Source of the DNA: an uncultured Lachnospiraceae bacterium
GTDB lineage: Bacteria > Bacillota > Clostridia > Lachnospirales > Lachnospiraceae
NCBI GenBank assembly: GCA_910577045.1
Contig: CAJTLB010000007.1
Coordinates: forward strand, 1 to 64,000
Reading direction: 5' to 3'
DNA length: 64,000 nucleotides
Shown: positions 26,315 to 35,399 of the stretch, one piece after another
Position numbering within the stretch: position 1 is the stretch's first letter
How the letters are laid out: every line of letters starts with the position of its first letter
Made by a program: the position numbers and the translations under genes
The notes under the pieces: generated by a model
The model's input: the letters and a program-made list of their open reading frames with translations, nothing else
The model's database searches: none
Told to the model about the DNA's origin: nothing

Positions 26315-27238
26315 ATGAAAACAAGGATTACAGAACTTCTTGGTATTCAATATCCCATTATCCAAGGAGGCATGGCATGGGTAGCAGAACATAATTTGGC
26401 AGCGGCCGTGTCAAATGCAGGAGGGCTTGGCTTAATTGGTGGTGCAAATGCCCCAGGAGAGGCTGTTAGGGAAGAAATCCGCCGTGCAAAAGAACTGACA
26501 GATAAACCATTTGGTGTAAATGTTATGCTGTTAAGCCCACATGCAGAAGATGTGGCAAAGGTAGTGGTGGAAGAAGGAATCCAAGTAATTACTACTGGTG
26601 CTGGAAGCCCAGAAAAATACATGGGAATGTGGAAAGAAGCGGGCATTAAAGTAATTCCAGTAGTAGCATCGGTGGCTTTGGCAAGAAGGATGGAACGCTG
26701 TGGGGCAGCAGCGGTAGTGGCAGAAGGATGTGAGTCAGGAGGACATATTGGGGAATTAACAACTATGGCACTGGTCCCACAGGTAGTAGATGCAGTAGGG
26801 ATACCAGTTATTGCTGCAGGAGGAATTGCAGATGGGAGAGGCTTAGCGGCTGCTATTATGCTTGGTGCAGAGGCCGCCCAGATTGGTACTCGTTTTGTGG
26901 TAGCAGATGAATCAATAGCAAGTGATGCTTATAAAGAAAAAATTATAAAGGCAAGTGATATTGATTCCCAAGTAACAGGAAGGAGCCATGGGCATCCAAT
27001 CCGCCAAATACGCAACCAAATGTCCAGAGAATATTTAAAGAAAGAACGAGAAGGGGCTAGTTTTGAAGAATTAGAGTATATGACATTGGGGGCACTCCGC
27101 AGGGCTGTTATGGAAGGGGATGTAGTAACAGGAACCTTAATGGCAGGTCAAATAGCGGGCATGATCCATAAACGTGAAAGTTGTAAAGAGATGATACAAG
27201 AGATTATCAATAAGGCAGAACAACTGCTTGGAAGATAG
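26315..27238 (+). CDS. fabK: Enoyl-ACP reductase II (FMN-dependent)
   Basis: This 307-residue TIM-barrel flavoprotein performs the last reduction of each fatty acid cycle, enoyl-ACP to acyl-ACP, using NAD(P)H and FMN. Recognisable parts are the start LLGIQYPIIQGGMAWVA, GLGLIGGANAP, EGCESGGHIGE and AAGGIADGRG, all typical of FabK rather than FabI. FabK organisms are naturally insensitive to triclosan at this step. It lies between acpP and fabD, as in streptococci and many clostridia. Confidence 0.93.
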   Translation: MKTRITELLGIQYPIIQGGMAWVAEHNLAAAVSNAGGLGLIGGANAPGEAVREEIRRAKELTDKPFGVNVMLLSPHAEDVAKVVVEEGIQVITTGAGSPEKYMGMWKEAGIKVIPVVASVALARRMERCGAAAVVAEGCESGGHIGELTTMALVPQVVDAVGIPVIAAGGIADGRGLAAAIMLGAEAAQIGTRFVVADESIASDAYKEKIIKASDIDSQVTGRSHGHPIRQIRNQMSREYLKKEREGASFEELEYMTLGALRRAVMEGDVVTGTLMAGQIAGMIHKRESCKEMIQEIINKAEQLLGR

Positions 27239-27260
27239 ATAAAATAGGTAGGAGGCAGAA

Positions 27261-28196
27261 ATGGGAACAACTGCATTTTTATTTCCAGGGCAGGGAGCAC
27301 AAAAAATAGGGATGGGAAAAGAGTTTTATACTACTTTTCCAGAGGTAAAAGAGTTATTTGAAAAAGCATCTGAAATAGTTGGTTTTAATATGAAAGAAAT
27401 GTGTTTTGAAGAAAATGAGAAACTGAACTTAACAGAGTATACGCAGGCGGCAATTCTTACTGTTTCAGCAGCAATTCTTATGGTTGCAAGAAAAGAAGGC
27501 TTGCAGGCGCAGGCGTGTGCAGGCTTAAGCTTAGGGGAATATAATGCACTGTTATCTACAGGTGCAATCCAATTTGAAGATGCTGTATTTGTAGTAAGGC
27601 AGAGAGGGAAACTTATGCAGGAGGCAGTCCCAGAAGGAATCGGCGCAATGTCTGCTATTATGGGGTTAGAAACAGATATAGTAGAATCTGTATGTAGTGG
27701 AATACAAGGAGCAGAAATTGCCAATTATAATTGCCCGGGGCAGATTGTAATATCTGGTAAAAGGGAAGCAATAGAAGAAGCAAATAAAAAATTAATAGAA
27801 GCTGGTGCGAAACGTTGTATGTACTTAAAGGTAAGTGGCCCTTTCCATTCTTCAATGCTAATTCCAGCAGGAGAAAAATTAGGTCAGGTATTGTCAGGGG
27901 TGGTTTTGAAGAAACCAGAAATTCCCTATGTTTCTAATGTAACTGCCAGATATATAACAGAAGAGAAAGGAATAAAGGATTTATTAATTAGGCAGGTATC
28001 TTCTAGTGTTAGATGGCAGCAAAGCATAGAGCATATGATAGAAAATGGAGTGGATACTTTTATAGAAATAGGCCCAGGGCGGACATTATCAGGATTTATG
28101 AAAAAGATTAACCCACAGGTAAAAAGCTTCCATATTGAAACACCAAGAGAGCTTGAAGAGGTGATAGAAAAGCAAAAGGAGATTACAGTATGCTAA
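27261..28196 (+). CDS. fabD: Malonyl-CoA:ACP transacylase
   Basis: This 311-residue enzyme moves malonyl from CoA to ACP. FLFPGQGAQKIGMGKEF is the N-terminal signature, S90 in GLSLGEYNAL is the acyl nucleophile, and SGPFHSSML carries the catalytic His. GGAGG precedes the ATG, and the end overlaps fabG by 7 bases, pointing to coupled translation. Confidence 0.95.
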   Translation: MGTTAFLFPGQGAQKIGMGKEFYTTFPEVKELFEKASEIVGFNMKEMCFEENEKLNLTEYTQAAILTVSAAILMVARKEGLQAQACAGLSLGEYNALLSTGAIQFEDAVFVVRQRGKLMQEAVPEGIGAMSAIMGLETDIVESVCSGIQGAEIANYNCPGQIVISGKREAIEEANKKLIEAGAKRCMYLKVSGPFHSSMLIPAGEKLGQVLSGVVLKKPEIPYVSNVTARYITEEKGIKDLLIRQVSSSVRWQQSIEHMIENGVDTFIEIGPGRTLSGFMKKINPQVKSFHIETPRELEEVIEKQKEITVC

Positions 28197-28930
28197 CAGG
28201 AAAAGCTGCATTAGTAACAGGGGCAGGAAGAGGGATTGGCAAAGAAATTGCCTTGACTTTAGCAAAAGAAGGGGCAGATATTGCATTAAATTATAATGGT
28301 TCTAAAGAGGCAGCAGAAGAAACGGCAATGCAAATAGAAGGCATAGGAAGAAAGGTAATTTTGTTACCTTGTAATGTTTCTGATTTCCAAGCATGTGGGG
28401 CTATGGTGGAACAGGCAGAAAAAGAGTTTGGGAAAATAGATATTTTAGTAAATAATGCTGGGATTACAAAAGATAATTTGCTGCTTCGTATGACAGAAGA
28501 AGAATTTAATATGGTATTGGATGTAAATTTAAAGGGGAGTTTTTATACTATACGCCATATAACAAAACAAATGCTAAAAAGGCGTTATGGCAGGATTATT
28601 AATTTATCTTCTATATCAGGCGTAATAGGGAATGTAGGGCAAGCAAATTATTGTGCGTCTAAAGCAGGGATTATTGGGCTTACAAAATCGGCAGCAAGGG
28701 AACTTGCATCTAGGAATATTACGGTAAATGCAATAGCCCCCGGGTTTATTGATACAGATATGACAGCCGTTTTGTCTGATAATGTAAAGGAAGGGATCCT
28801 TGCACAGATACCAATGCGTAGGTTTGGGAGTGTAAAAGATATTGCAGAAACAGCAGCATTTCTAGCATCAGATAAAGCTGCCTATATTACGGGCCAAGTA
28901 ATACAAGTAAATGGCGGCATGGCAATGTAG
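28190..28930 (+). CDS. fabG: 3-oxoacyl-ACP reductase
   Basis: This 246-residue short-chain dehydrogenase reduces 3-oxoacyl-ACP with NADPH. The cofactor loop is TGAGRGIG; NNAG and the active pair Y154/K158 in YCASK are present, and the C-terminus ends in TGQVIQVNGGMAM. It is of normal length. It overlaps fabD by 7 bases and is followed by fabF after 38 bases. Confidence 0.95.
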   Translation: MLTGKAALVTGAGRGIGKEIALTLAKEGADIALNYNGSKEAAEETAMQIEGIGRKVILLPCNVSDFQACGAMVEQAEKEFGKIDILVNNAGITKDNLLLRMTEEEFNMVLDVNLKGSFYTIRHITKQMLKRRYGRIINLSSISGVIGNVGQANYCASKAGIIGLTKSAARELASRNITVNAIAPGFIDTDMTAVLSDNVKEGILAQIPMRRFGSVKDIAETAAFLASDKAAYITGQVIQVNGGMAM

Positions 28931-28968
28931 GTGTTGTAGATATAGGTGGAATAAGAAAGGCGGGTAGT

Positions 28969-30222
28969 ATGAAAAGGCGGGTAGTAGTAACAGGTATGGG
29001 AGCCATTACTCCTATAGGGAATAATGTAGAAGAATTTTGGAATGGAATAAAGAAACAACAAGTTGGCATTGATTTTATTGATCGGTTTGATACGGCAGAA
29101 TATAAAGTAAAGCTTGCTGGCGAAGTAAAAAATTTCTGCCCTGCAGATTATATGGATGGAAAAACGGCAAAAAGAATGGAGTTATTTTGCCAGTATGCAG
29201 TAGTAGCAGCAAAAGAGGCTCTTGCCCAGTCAGGTATTTCTATAGAACAAGAAGACCCTTACCGTATAGGAGTATCAGTGGGATCAGGGATAGGAAGCCT
29301 TCAAGTATTAGAAAAAGAGCATAAAAAAATGTTAGAAAGAGGGCCAGGAAGGGTAAATCCTTTATTAGTGCCATTAATGATTTCCAATATGGCAGCAGGG
29401 AATGTTTCTATTCAATTTGGTGCCAAAGGAAAGAGTATTAATGTAGTGACTGCTTGTGCGACTGGCAGCCATTCGATTGGGGAAGCTTTCCGTTCTATCC
29501 AATGTGGGGATGCAGAAGTTATGATTGCTGGTGGCTGTGAAGCATCTATTACGCCAATTGCAGTAGCAGGTTTTTCTGCATTAACTGCTTTATCAGAATC
29601 AAAAAACCCATTTCGTGCTTCTATTCCATTTGATAAAGAAAGAAATGGCTTTGTAATGGGAGAAGGGGCTGGAATTGTTATTTTAGAAGAACTTTCCCAT
29701 GCAAAAGAAAGAGGCGCAAAAATTTATGCAGAAATCGTTGGTTATGGGGCAACATCAGATGCGTACCATATTACATCTCCCGCAGAGACAGGGGAAGGGG
29801 CTGCTAAGGCAATGGAATATGCGATAGAGGAGGCTGGGGCAGAGAAAGAAAAGATCGTATATATCAATGCCCATGGAACAGGCACGCACCATAATGACCT
29901 ATTTGAGACAAAAGCAATCCGAAAGGTATTTGGTACCTATGCAGGCCGGTTATTGGTAAATTCTACAAAATCGATGATAGGCCATTTATTAGGGGCTGCA
30001 GGGGCTGTAGAATTTATCACTTGTGTGAAGAGTATCCAAGAAGGATATATTCATCCAACTGTAGGTTATCAGGTAGCCGATGAAGAATGTGACTTAAATT
30101 ATGTAAAAACAGGAATAAACCAAGATATTATGTATGCGCTAAACAATTCCCTTGGTTTTGGCGGGCATAATGCTAGCCTTTTAATTAAGAAGTTTAAAAG
30201 TGAGGAGAAATATGGAAATTAA
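28969..30222 (+). CDS. fabF: 3-oxoacyl-ACP synthase II
   Basis: This 417-residue condensing enzyme extends acyl-ACP by two carbons from malonyl-ACP. The Cys-His-His triad is C163 (TACATGS), H302 (NAHGTGTHHND) and H339 (MIGHLLGAAGA), which marks FabF/FabB and not FabH. Its end overlaps accB by 11 bases. No fabH for chain initiation is found in the operon. Confidence 0.95.
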   Translation: MKRRVVVTGMGAITPIGNNVEEFWNGIKKQQVGIDFIDRFDTAEYKVKLAGEVKNFCPADYMDGKTAKRMELFCQYAVVAAKEALAQSGISIEQEDPYRIGVSVGSGIGSLQVLEKEHKKMLERGPGRVNPLLVPLMISNMAAGNVSIQFGAKGKSINVVTACATGSHSIGEAFRSIQCGDAEVMIAGGCEASITPIAVAGFSALTALSESKNPFRASIPFDKERNGFVMGEGAGIVILEELSHAKERGAKIYAEIVGYGATSDAYHITSPAETGEGAAKAMEYAIEEAGAEKEKIVYINAHGTGTHHNDLFETKAIRKVFGTYAGRLLVNSTKSMIGHLLGAAGAVEFITCVKSIQEGYIHPTVGYQVADEECDLNYVKTGINQDIMYALNNSLGFGGHNASLLIKKFKSEEKYGN

Positions 30223-30685
30223 TCAAATTATTACATTGATACAGGCAGTGTCAGAGTCTAGTTTAACCGGATTTTTCCTAGAAGAAGGGAATATAAAGCT
30301 AAAATTAGAAAAAACAGTAAATGGTAGTATGATAACAGAAGAAAGCACCGAAATAAATAAAGGAGAAGAAGTAAAATGCCAAGAAGTAACAAATATAGAA
30401 ACTTCTTTGGAGCCACAGGCTGAAATAAAGAAAGAAGAAGCTGTTTTAAAAGGGGAACTGGTAACGTCTCCTTTAGTGGGGACTTTTTATGTTTCTGCTT
30501 CCCCAGAATCAGAGCCATTTGTAAAAATAGGGGATGTTGTAAAAAAAGGGCAAGTATTAGGCATTATTGAGGCAATGAAATTAATGAATGAGATTGAAGC
30601 AGAAAAAGATGGAGTAATTGAGGCAATCTTTGTTGAAAATGAGCAGATGGTGGAATATGGGAAGCCTTTATTTTCCATTCTATAG
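30212..30685 (+). CDS. accB: Biotin carboxyl carrier protein of acetyl-CoA carboxylase
   Basis: This 157-residue subunit has an N-terminal oligomerisation helix, a flexible Glu-rich linker and a C-terminal biotinyl domain with K123 in the EAMKLMN motif. It carries CO2 between the carboxylase (AccC) and the carboxyltransferase (AccDA) encoded downstream. GAGGAG (30202-30207) supports the ATG at 30212; a GTG at 30200 is less likely. Confidence 0.94.
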   Translation: MEINQIITLIQAVSESSLTGFFLEEGNIKLKLEKTVNGSMITEESTEINKGEEVKCQEVTNIETSLEPQAEIKKEEAVLKGELVTSPLVGTFYVSASPESEPFVKIGDVVKKGQVLGIIEAMKLMNEIEAEKDGVIEAIFVENEQMVEYGKPLFSIL

Positions 30686-30709
30686 TAGAGGTTAGGAAGA
30701 AGGAGAATT

Positions 30710-31132
30710 ATGTTAGGGATTAAAGAAATAGAAAAGATTATTCCACACAGGCATCCATTTTTATTAATTGACCAAATAGAAGAATTGGAGCCAGGCATAA
30801 GGGCAGTAGGGCATAAGGCGGTTAGTTTTGATGAATATTATTTCCGTGGGCATTTCCCAGAGGAACCAGTAATGCCTGGGGTATTTATAATAGAAGCACT
30901 GGCACAGACAGGGGCGGTGGCAATCCTTTCTTTAGAAGAAAATAAAGGAAAAACAGCATATTTTGGCGGGATTCAATCTGCAAAATTTAAAAGGAAGGTA
31001 TTGCCAGGGGAATTGTTAAAATTAGAAGTCGAAATTATAAGGCAAAAAGGGCCAGTAGGAATAGGAAAAGCAGTTGCAAGTGTAAATGGGCAGATAGCGG
31101 TTTTGGCAGAATTGACATTTGCCGTTGGATAA
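30710..31132 (+). CDS. fabZ: 3-hydroxyacyl-ACP dehydratase
   Basis: This 140-residue hot-dog-fold enzyme removes water from 3-hydroxyacyl-ACP. The catalytic His is H48 in GHFPEEPVMPG, followed by the catalytic Glu in FIIEALAQTGA. IPHRHPFLLID is the N-terminal signature. It lies between accB and accC, an arrangement common in Firmicutes. No fabM or fabA for unsaturated acids is visible. Confidence 0.95.
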   Translation: MLGIKEIEKIIPHRHPFLLIDQIEELEPGIRAVGHKAVSFDEYYFRGHFPEEPVMPGVFIIEALAQTGAVAILSLEENKGKTAYFGGIQSAKFKRKVLPGELLKLEVEIIRQKGPVGIGKAVASVNGQIAVLAELTFAVG

Positions 31133-31144
31133 GGAGAGGGCTTT

Positions 31145-32476
31145 ATGATGTTTCAAAAGGTTTTGGTAGCAAACCGGGGAGAAATCGCAGTTCGTATTAT
31201 TCGCGCCTTACGTGAAATGGGGATTAAAACAGTAGCAGTCTATTCCGAGGCAGATAAAGAGGCTCTTCATACACAGCTTGCAGATGAGAGTATCTGTATA
31301 GGGCCTGCTGCAAGTGCAGAAAGTTACTTAAATATGGAGCAGATTATTAGTGCAACAGTTGCTTCAAAAGCAGAGGCAATCCATCCAGGTTTTGGATTTT
31401 TATCAGAAAATGCAAGGTTTGTAGAGATGTGTGAGAAATGTAAGATTGTTTTTATAGGGCCAAATTCTGGTTTAATTGCCCGTATGGGAAATAAATCTGA
31501 GGCAAGAAAAACAATGGAAGAAGCAGGGATACCGATTATCCCAGGTACAAAAGAGCCTTTAATAGATGCAAAGGAAGCAAAAGAAATAGCGGATAAATTA
31601 GGATATCCTTTAATGATTAAAGCATCTGCCGGGGGCGGTGGAAAAGGGATGCGCATAGCAGAAAATGCAGAAGAGTTTTTATCAAATTTTCAGACAGCAC
31701 AGCAGGAGGCAGAAAAAAATTTTGGGGATAATACCATGTATTTGGAACGCTATATCCGTAACCCAAGGCATATTGAGGTACAAATTCTAGCAGATAAAAA
31801 AGGAAATGTGGTTTACCTAGGGGAGCGTGATTGCTCCATACAAAAACATCACCAAAAGTTGTTAGAAGAAGCACCTTGCCAAGCACTTTCAAAAAAATTA
31901 CGGCAAGAAATGGGGGAGACAGCCGCCCATGCAGCAAAAGCAGTAGGCTATGAAAATGCTGGGACAATAGAATTTTTATATGATAAAGATGGAAATTATT
32001 ATTTTATGGAAATGAATACTAGGATTCAGGTGGAACATCCAGTAACAGAAATGATAACAGGGATAGATTTAATTAAAGAGCAAATCCGTATTGCAGCAGG
32101 GGAACCTCTTTCCATTAAACAAGAAGAGGCAATTATAACAGGCCATGCAATAGAATGTCGGATTAATGCAAAACGGCCAGGGAAAGTAATAGAATTGCAC
32201 CTTCCTTATGGGAATGGGATACGAGTAGATACAGCATTATATCAAGGATATATAGTGCCCCCCTATTATGATTCTATGATTGCTAAAGTAATTGTACATG
32301 GAAAGGACAGGGAAGAAGCAATCCAAAAGATGTGCAGTGCATTAGGGGAATTAATAATTGAAGGAATTGATACGAACCTGGAAGAGCAGTACCAGGTGTT
32401 AATGGATCAAAAATTTTTAGCGGGCCAAATAGATACTGGGTTTATAAAAGAGCATATAGGAAAATCGCTGAAATAA
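31145..32476 (+). CDS. accC: Biotin carboxylase subunit of acetyl-CoA carboxylase
   Basis: This 443-residue ATP-grasp enzyme carboxylates the biotin on AccB with bicarbonate and ATP. ANRGEIAVRIIRA at the start, the glycine-rich KASAGGGGKGMR loop, ERDCSIQ, EMNTRIQVEHPVTE and the C-terminal biotin carboxylase domain are all present. The length is normal. It is followed closely by the fused carboxyltransferase gene. Confidence 0.96.
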   Translation: MMFQKVLVANRGEIAVRIIRALREMGIKTVAVYSEADKEALHTQLADESICIGPAASAESYLNMEQIISATVASKAEAIHPGFGFLSENARFVEMCEKCKIVFIGPNSGLIARMGNKSEARKTMEEAGIPIIPGTKEPLIDAKEAKEIADKLGYPLMIKASAGGGGKGMRIAENAEEFLSNFQTAQQEAEKNFGDNTMYLERYIRNPRHIEVQILADKKGNVVYLGERDCSIQKHHQKLLEEAPCQALSKKLRQEMGETAAHAAKAVGYENAGTIEFLYDKDGNYYFMEMNTRIQVEHPVTEMITGIDLIKEQIRIAAGEPLSIKQEEAIITGHAIECRINAKRPGKVIELHLPYGNGIRVDTALYQGYIVPPYYDSMIAKVIVHGKDREEAIQKMCSALGELIIEGIDTNLEEQYQVLMDQKFLAGQIDTGFIKEHIGKSLK

Positions 32477-32491
32477 GTGAGGAATTGCCAG

Positions 32492-34216
32492 ATGCTAAGG
32501 TTTAAGAAAACAATTTATATTAATATAGATTCTAAAAAGTTAAAAAAGGAAGAAAAAAGGACTTCTCCAGAGGTGCCAGAAGGCATGTGGTGTAAGTGCC
32601 CAAAATGTGGGCAGATTCTTTATAATGAAGATAGGAAAGAGGCAAATTTTGTATGCCCCAAATGCGGGCATTATTTCCGAATGGAAGCATACGAACGGAT
32701 TGAGATAGTAGCTGATGAATATACTTTCCAAGAATGGGATAAAAAGCTGCCAGATAAAAATCCATTACATTTTAAAGGGTATGAAAAAAAGCTAGCTGCA
32801 TTAAGAGAAAGTACAGGGCTTTTGGAGGCTGTTGTAACAGGAAAAGCATGTATTTACGGGGAGCCTTGTGCACTTATCGTATGTGATTCCAGATTTATGA
32901 TGGCAAGCATGGGGCATACTGTGGGAGAAAAGATTACAAGGGCAGTAGAACGTGCAATAAAAGAGAAATTACCAGTTGTTTTATTTACTTGCAGCGGCGG
33001 GGCAAGGATGCAGGAAGGGATCGTATCTCTTATGCAGATGGCAAAAACAGCTGCTGCATTAAAAAAACACAGCGAAGCAGGTTTACTTAGCATTGTAGTA
33101 TTAACCGATCCAACAACAGGAGGCGTAACAGCCAGTTTTGCAATGCTAGGGGATATTATATTGGGGGAGCCGCAGGCATTAGTAGGGTTTGCAGGGCCAA
33201 GGGTGATTGAACAGACCATTGGTGAGAAACTTCCAGAGGGATTCCAACGGAGTGAATTTTTACAGGAGCATGGCTGGATTGACGCAGTGGTTGAAAGAAA
33301 AAAGCTGAAACAGACATTGTTCCAGCTTTTGCATTTTCATAGTGTTAACAGAAGCTCTGTGCATATGGGAAGAGATACAATCCGTTTGGATGAACGTGAT
33401 AGGAAACTTTTAAAAGAAAGAAAAAAGCAGAAAAAAATAGATGCGTGGGAACGTGTTAGTTGTTCTCGTATGCCAAAAAGGCCAACCGCAATGGATTATA
33501 TCCAGTTGATCTTTAAAAATTTTTATGAATTACATGGGGATAGGGCGTTTGGGGATGATGGGGCTGTTATTGGAGGGCTTGCATTTTTAGGCGGTATCCC
33601 GGTTACTGTAATTGGGCAGCAAAAAGGGAAGAATACGAAGGAAAATATTTTAAGGAATTTTGGCATGGCAAACCCAGAGGGGTATAGGAAAGCATTACGC
33701 CTTATGAAACAGGCAGAAAAGTTCCATCGCCCTATTATCTGTTTTGTGGATACCCCAGGGGCTTTTTGTGGGATGGAAGCAGAAGAACGGGGGCAGGGGG
33801 AAGCAATTGCAAGGAATTTATATGAAATGTCGTCATTAAAAGTCCCCATTTTAAGTATTTTAATAGGGGAAGGCGGCAGTGGTGGCGCATTAGCACTTGC
33901 TGTTGCAAATGAAGTTTGGATTATGGAAAATGCAACCTATTCTATTTTATCCCCAGAGGGTTTTGCCTCTATCTTGTGGAAGGATAGTAGTAGGGCAAAA
34001 GAAGCAGCGCAAGTAATGAAGATTACAGCAGAAGATTTAAAACAATTGGGAATAGTAGAAAAGATTATTCCTGAACAAATTGCTGCTTGTGAAGGGAATT
34101 TGCTAGAAATTGCTGGTTATATGAAACAGGGTATAAAAGAATTTATAGAAAAATATAAAGACTTAAAACCACAAACATTGGCAGATATGCGATATAAGCG
34201 GTTCCGCAATATGTAG
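32492..34216 (+). CDS. accDA: Acetyl-CoA carboxylase carboxyltransferase, beta-alpha fusion
   Basis: This single 574-residue chain joins AccD (about 1-285) and AccA (about 300-574). The AccD part has the zinc ribbon C36/C39/C55/C58 and the crotonase-type loops CSGGARMQEG and DPTTGGVTASFAM. The AccA part has RPTAMDYI, GDRAFGDDGA, DTPGAFCGMEAEERGQ and IGEGGSGGALAL. Together they transfer the carboxyl group from biotin to acetyl-CoA to give malonyl-CoA. In most bacteria these are two proteins. AGTGAGGA supports ATG 32492; a GTG at 32477 is possible. The frame is intact across the fusion point. Confidence 0.93.
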   Translation: MLRFKKTIYINIDSKKLKKEEKRTSPEVPEGMWCKCPKCGQILYNEDRKEANFVCPKCGHYFRMEAYERIEIVADEYTFQEWDKKLPDKNPLHFKGYEKKLAALRESTGLLEAVVTGKACIYGEPCALIVCDSRFMMASMGHTVGEKITRAVERAIKEKLPVVLFTCSGGARMQEGIVSLMQMAKTAAALKKHSEAGLLSIVVLTDPTTGGVTASFAMLGDIILGEPQALVGFAGPRVIEQTIGEKLPEGFQRSEFLQEHGWIDAVVERKKLKQTLFQLLHFHSVNRSSVHMGRDTIRLDERDRKLLKERKKQKKIDAWERVSCSRMPKRPTAMDYIQLIFKNFYELHGDRAFGDDGAVIGGLAFLGGIPVTVIGQQKGKNTKENILRNFGMANPEGYRKALRLMKQAEKFHRPIICFVDTPGAFCGMEAEERGQGEAIARNLYEMSSLKVPILSILIGEGGSGGALALAVANEVWIMENATYSILSPEGFASILWKDSSRAKEAAQVMKITAEDLKQLGIVEKIIPEQIAACEGNLLEIAGYMKQGIKEFIEKYKDLKPQTLADMRYKRFRNM

Positions 34217-34239
34217 GTTACGTAGAATAGGAGAAGGAT

Positions 34240-35295
34240 ATGCAGGTTAAGCCATTAAAAATAGGGGATATAACAGCGAAAATCCCAATTATCCAAGGAG
34301 GGATGGGAATTGGGATAAGCCTTGATAATCTTGCTGGGGCAGTAGCAAAAGAAGGCGGCGTTGGTATTATTTCTACAGCGCAGATAGGGTTTTGTGAGCC
34401 AGATTATAATAAAAACCCTCTTGAAGCAAATTTAAGGGCAATTTCTAAATATTTAAAAAAGGCAAGGAAAAGGGCAGATGGAGGTATTGTTGGCGTTAAT
34501 ATTATGACAGCTACAAAAGAATATTATCGTTATGTAAAAGCTAGCATAGAGGCAGGGGCGGATTTGATTATATCTGGTGCAGGCTTGCCAGTCGATTTGC
34601 CTGAATATGTAAAAGAAAGTAAAACAAAGATAGCGCCAATTATTTCTACTAAAAAGTCAGCACAAGTGTTATTAAAGCTGTGGGCTAGGAAATATAACCG
34701 TATCCCAGATTTGCTTATAATAGAAGGGCCAGAGGCAGGCGGCCATCTGGGGTTTAAAAAAGAAGAAATAACACAGATAAAAAAAGAAGAATATCAAAAA
34801 GAAATTAAAGAAATACAAGATATTGTAAAGGAGTATGAAGAATGTTATAAGGCGCATATCCCGATTGCCCTTGCAGGCGGAATATATGACAAGGAAGATG
34901 CAAAGGAAGCATTTTTATTAGGGGTAGATGCCATACAGGTAGCAACCCGTTTTGTTACAACAGAAGAATGTGATGTAGCAGAGGAGTATAAACAGGCTTA
35001 TATAAAATGCAAGAAAGAGGAAATAGAAATTGTACAAAGCCCCGTAGGGATGCCAGGCAGGGCAATATACAATGTTTTCCAAGAGAAAATTGCAACAGGG
35101 GTTTACCGTCCCAAACATTGCCATCAGTGTATAAATGGCTGTAACCCAGCAGAAACGCCGTATTGTATTACAGAGGCATTAATTCGGGCAGCACAAGGGG
35201 ATATAGAAAATGGGCTGCTATTTTGTGGCGCAAAGGCATATAAAGCAGAAAAAATAGAAACAGTACATAGTGTAATAGAGTCTTTTTTTGAGTAG
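34240..35295 (+). CDS. FabK-like / nitronate monooxygenase family flavoprotein
   Basis: This 351-residue FMN-binding TIM barrel is related to FabK but longer. It starts IPIIQGGMGIGIS, has ISGAGLPVDLPEYV, EGPEAGGHLGF and ALAGGIYDKEDA, and ends with a Cys-rich segment (HCHQCINGCNPAETPYC) not found in classical FabK. Being the last gene of the fatty acid operon it may be a second enoyl reductase or a detoxifying nitronate monooxygenase; the sequence does not decide. It lies 23 bases after accDA. Confidence 0.8.
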   Translation: MQVKPLKIGDITAKIPIIQGGMGIGISLDNLAGAVAKEGGVGIISTAQIGFCEPDYNKNPLEANLRAISKYLKKARKRADGGIVGVNIMTATKEYYRYVKASIEAGADLIISGAGLPVDLPEYVKESKTKIAPIISTKKSAQVLLKLWARKYNRIPDLLIIEGPEAGGHLGFKKEEITQIKKEEYQKEIKEIQDIVKEYEECYKAHIPIALAGGIYDKEDAKEAFLLGVDAIQVATRFVTTEECDVAEEYKQAYIKCKKEEIEIVQSPVGMPGRAIYNVFQEKIATGVYRPKHCHQCINGCNPAETPYCITEALIRAAQGDIENGLLFCGAKAYKAEKIETVHSVIESFFE

Positions 35296-35327
35296 TTATT
35301 CCATAAATTTGTTAATAGAATTTTTAT

Positions 35328-35356
35328 TTGCTTCGATCTTCTTTGCATGATATACT
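35328..35356 (+). promoter_or_regulatory. Promoter for citrate synthase
   Basis: TATACT (35351-35356) has TTGCTT (35328-35333) 17 bases upstream. The -35 is weak. It lies 44 bases before the ATG. Confidence 0.5.
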
Positions 35357-35399
35357 TATAAAAACGGCGTTTTGCCAGTTAGAGAGGAGATGAAGCAGA

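Noticed and set aside
28969..30222. This condensing enzyme as FabH
   Set aside because: The triad is Cys-His-His and the length is 417, typical of FabF; FabH has Cys-His-Asn and about 320 residues.
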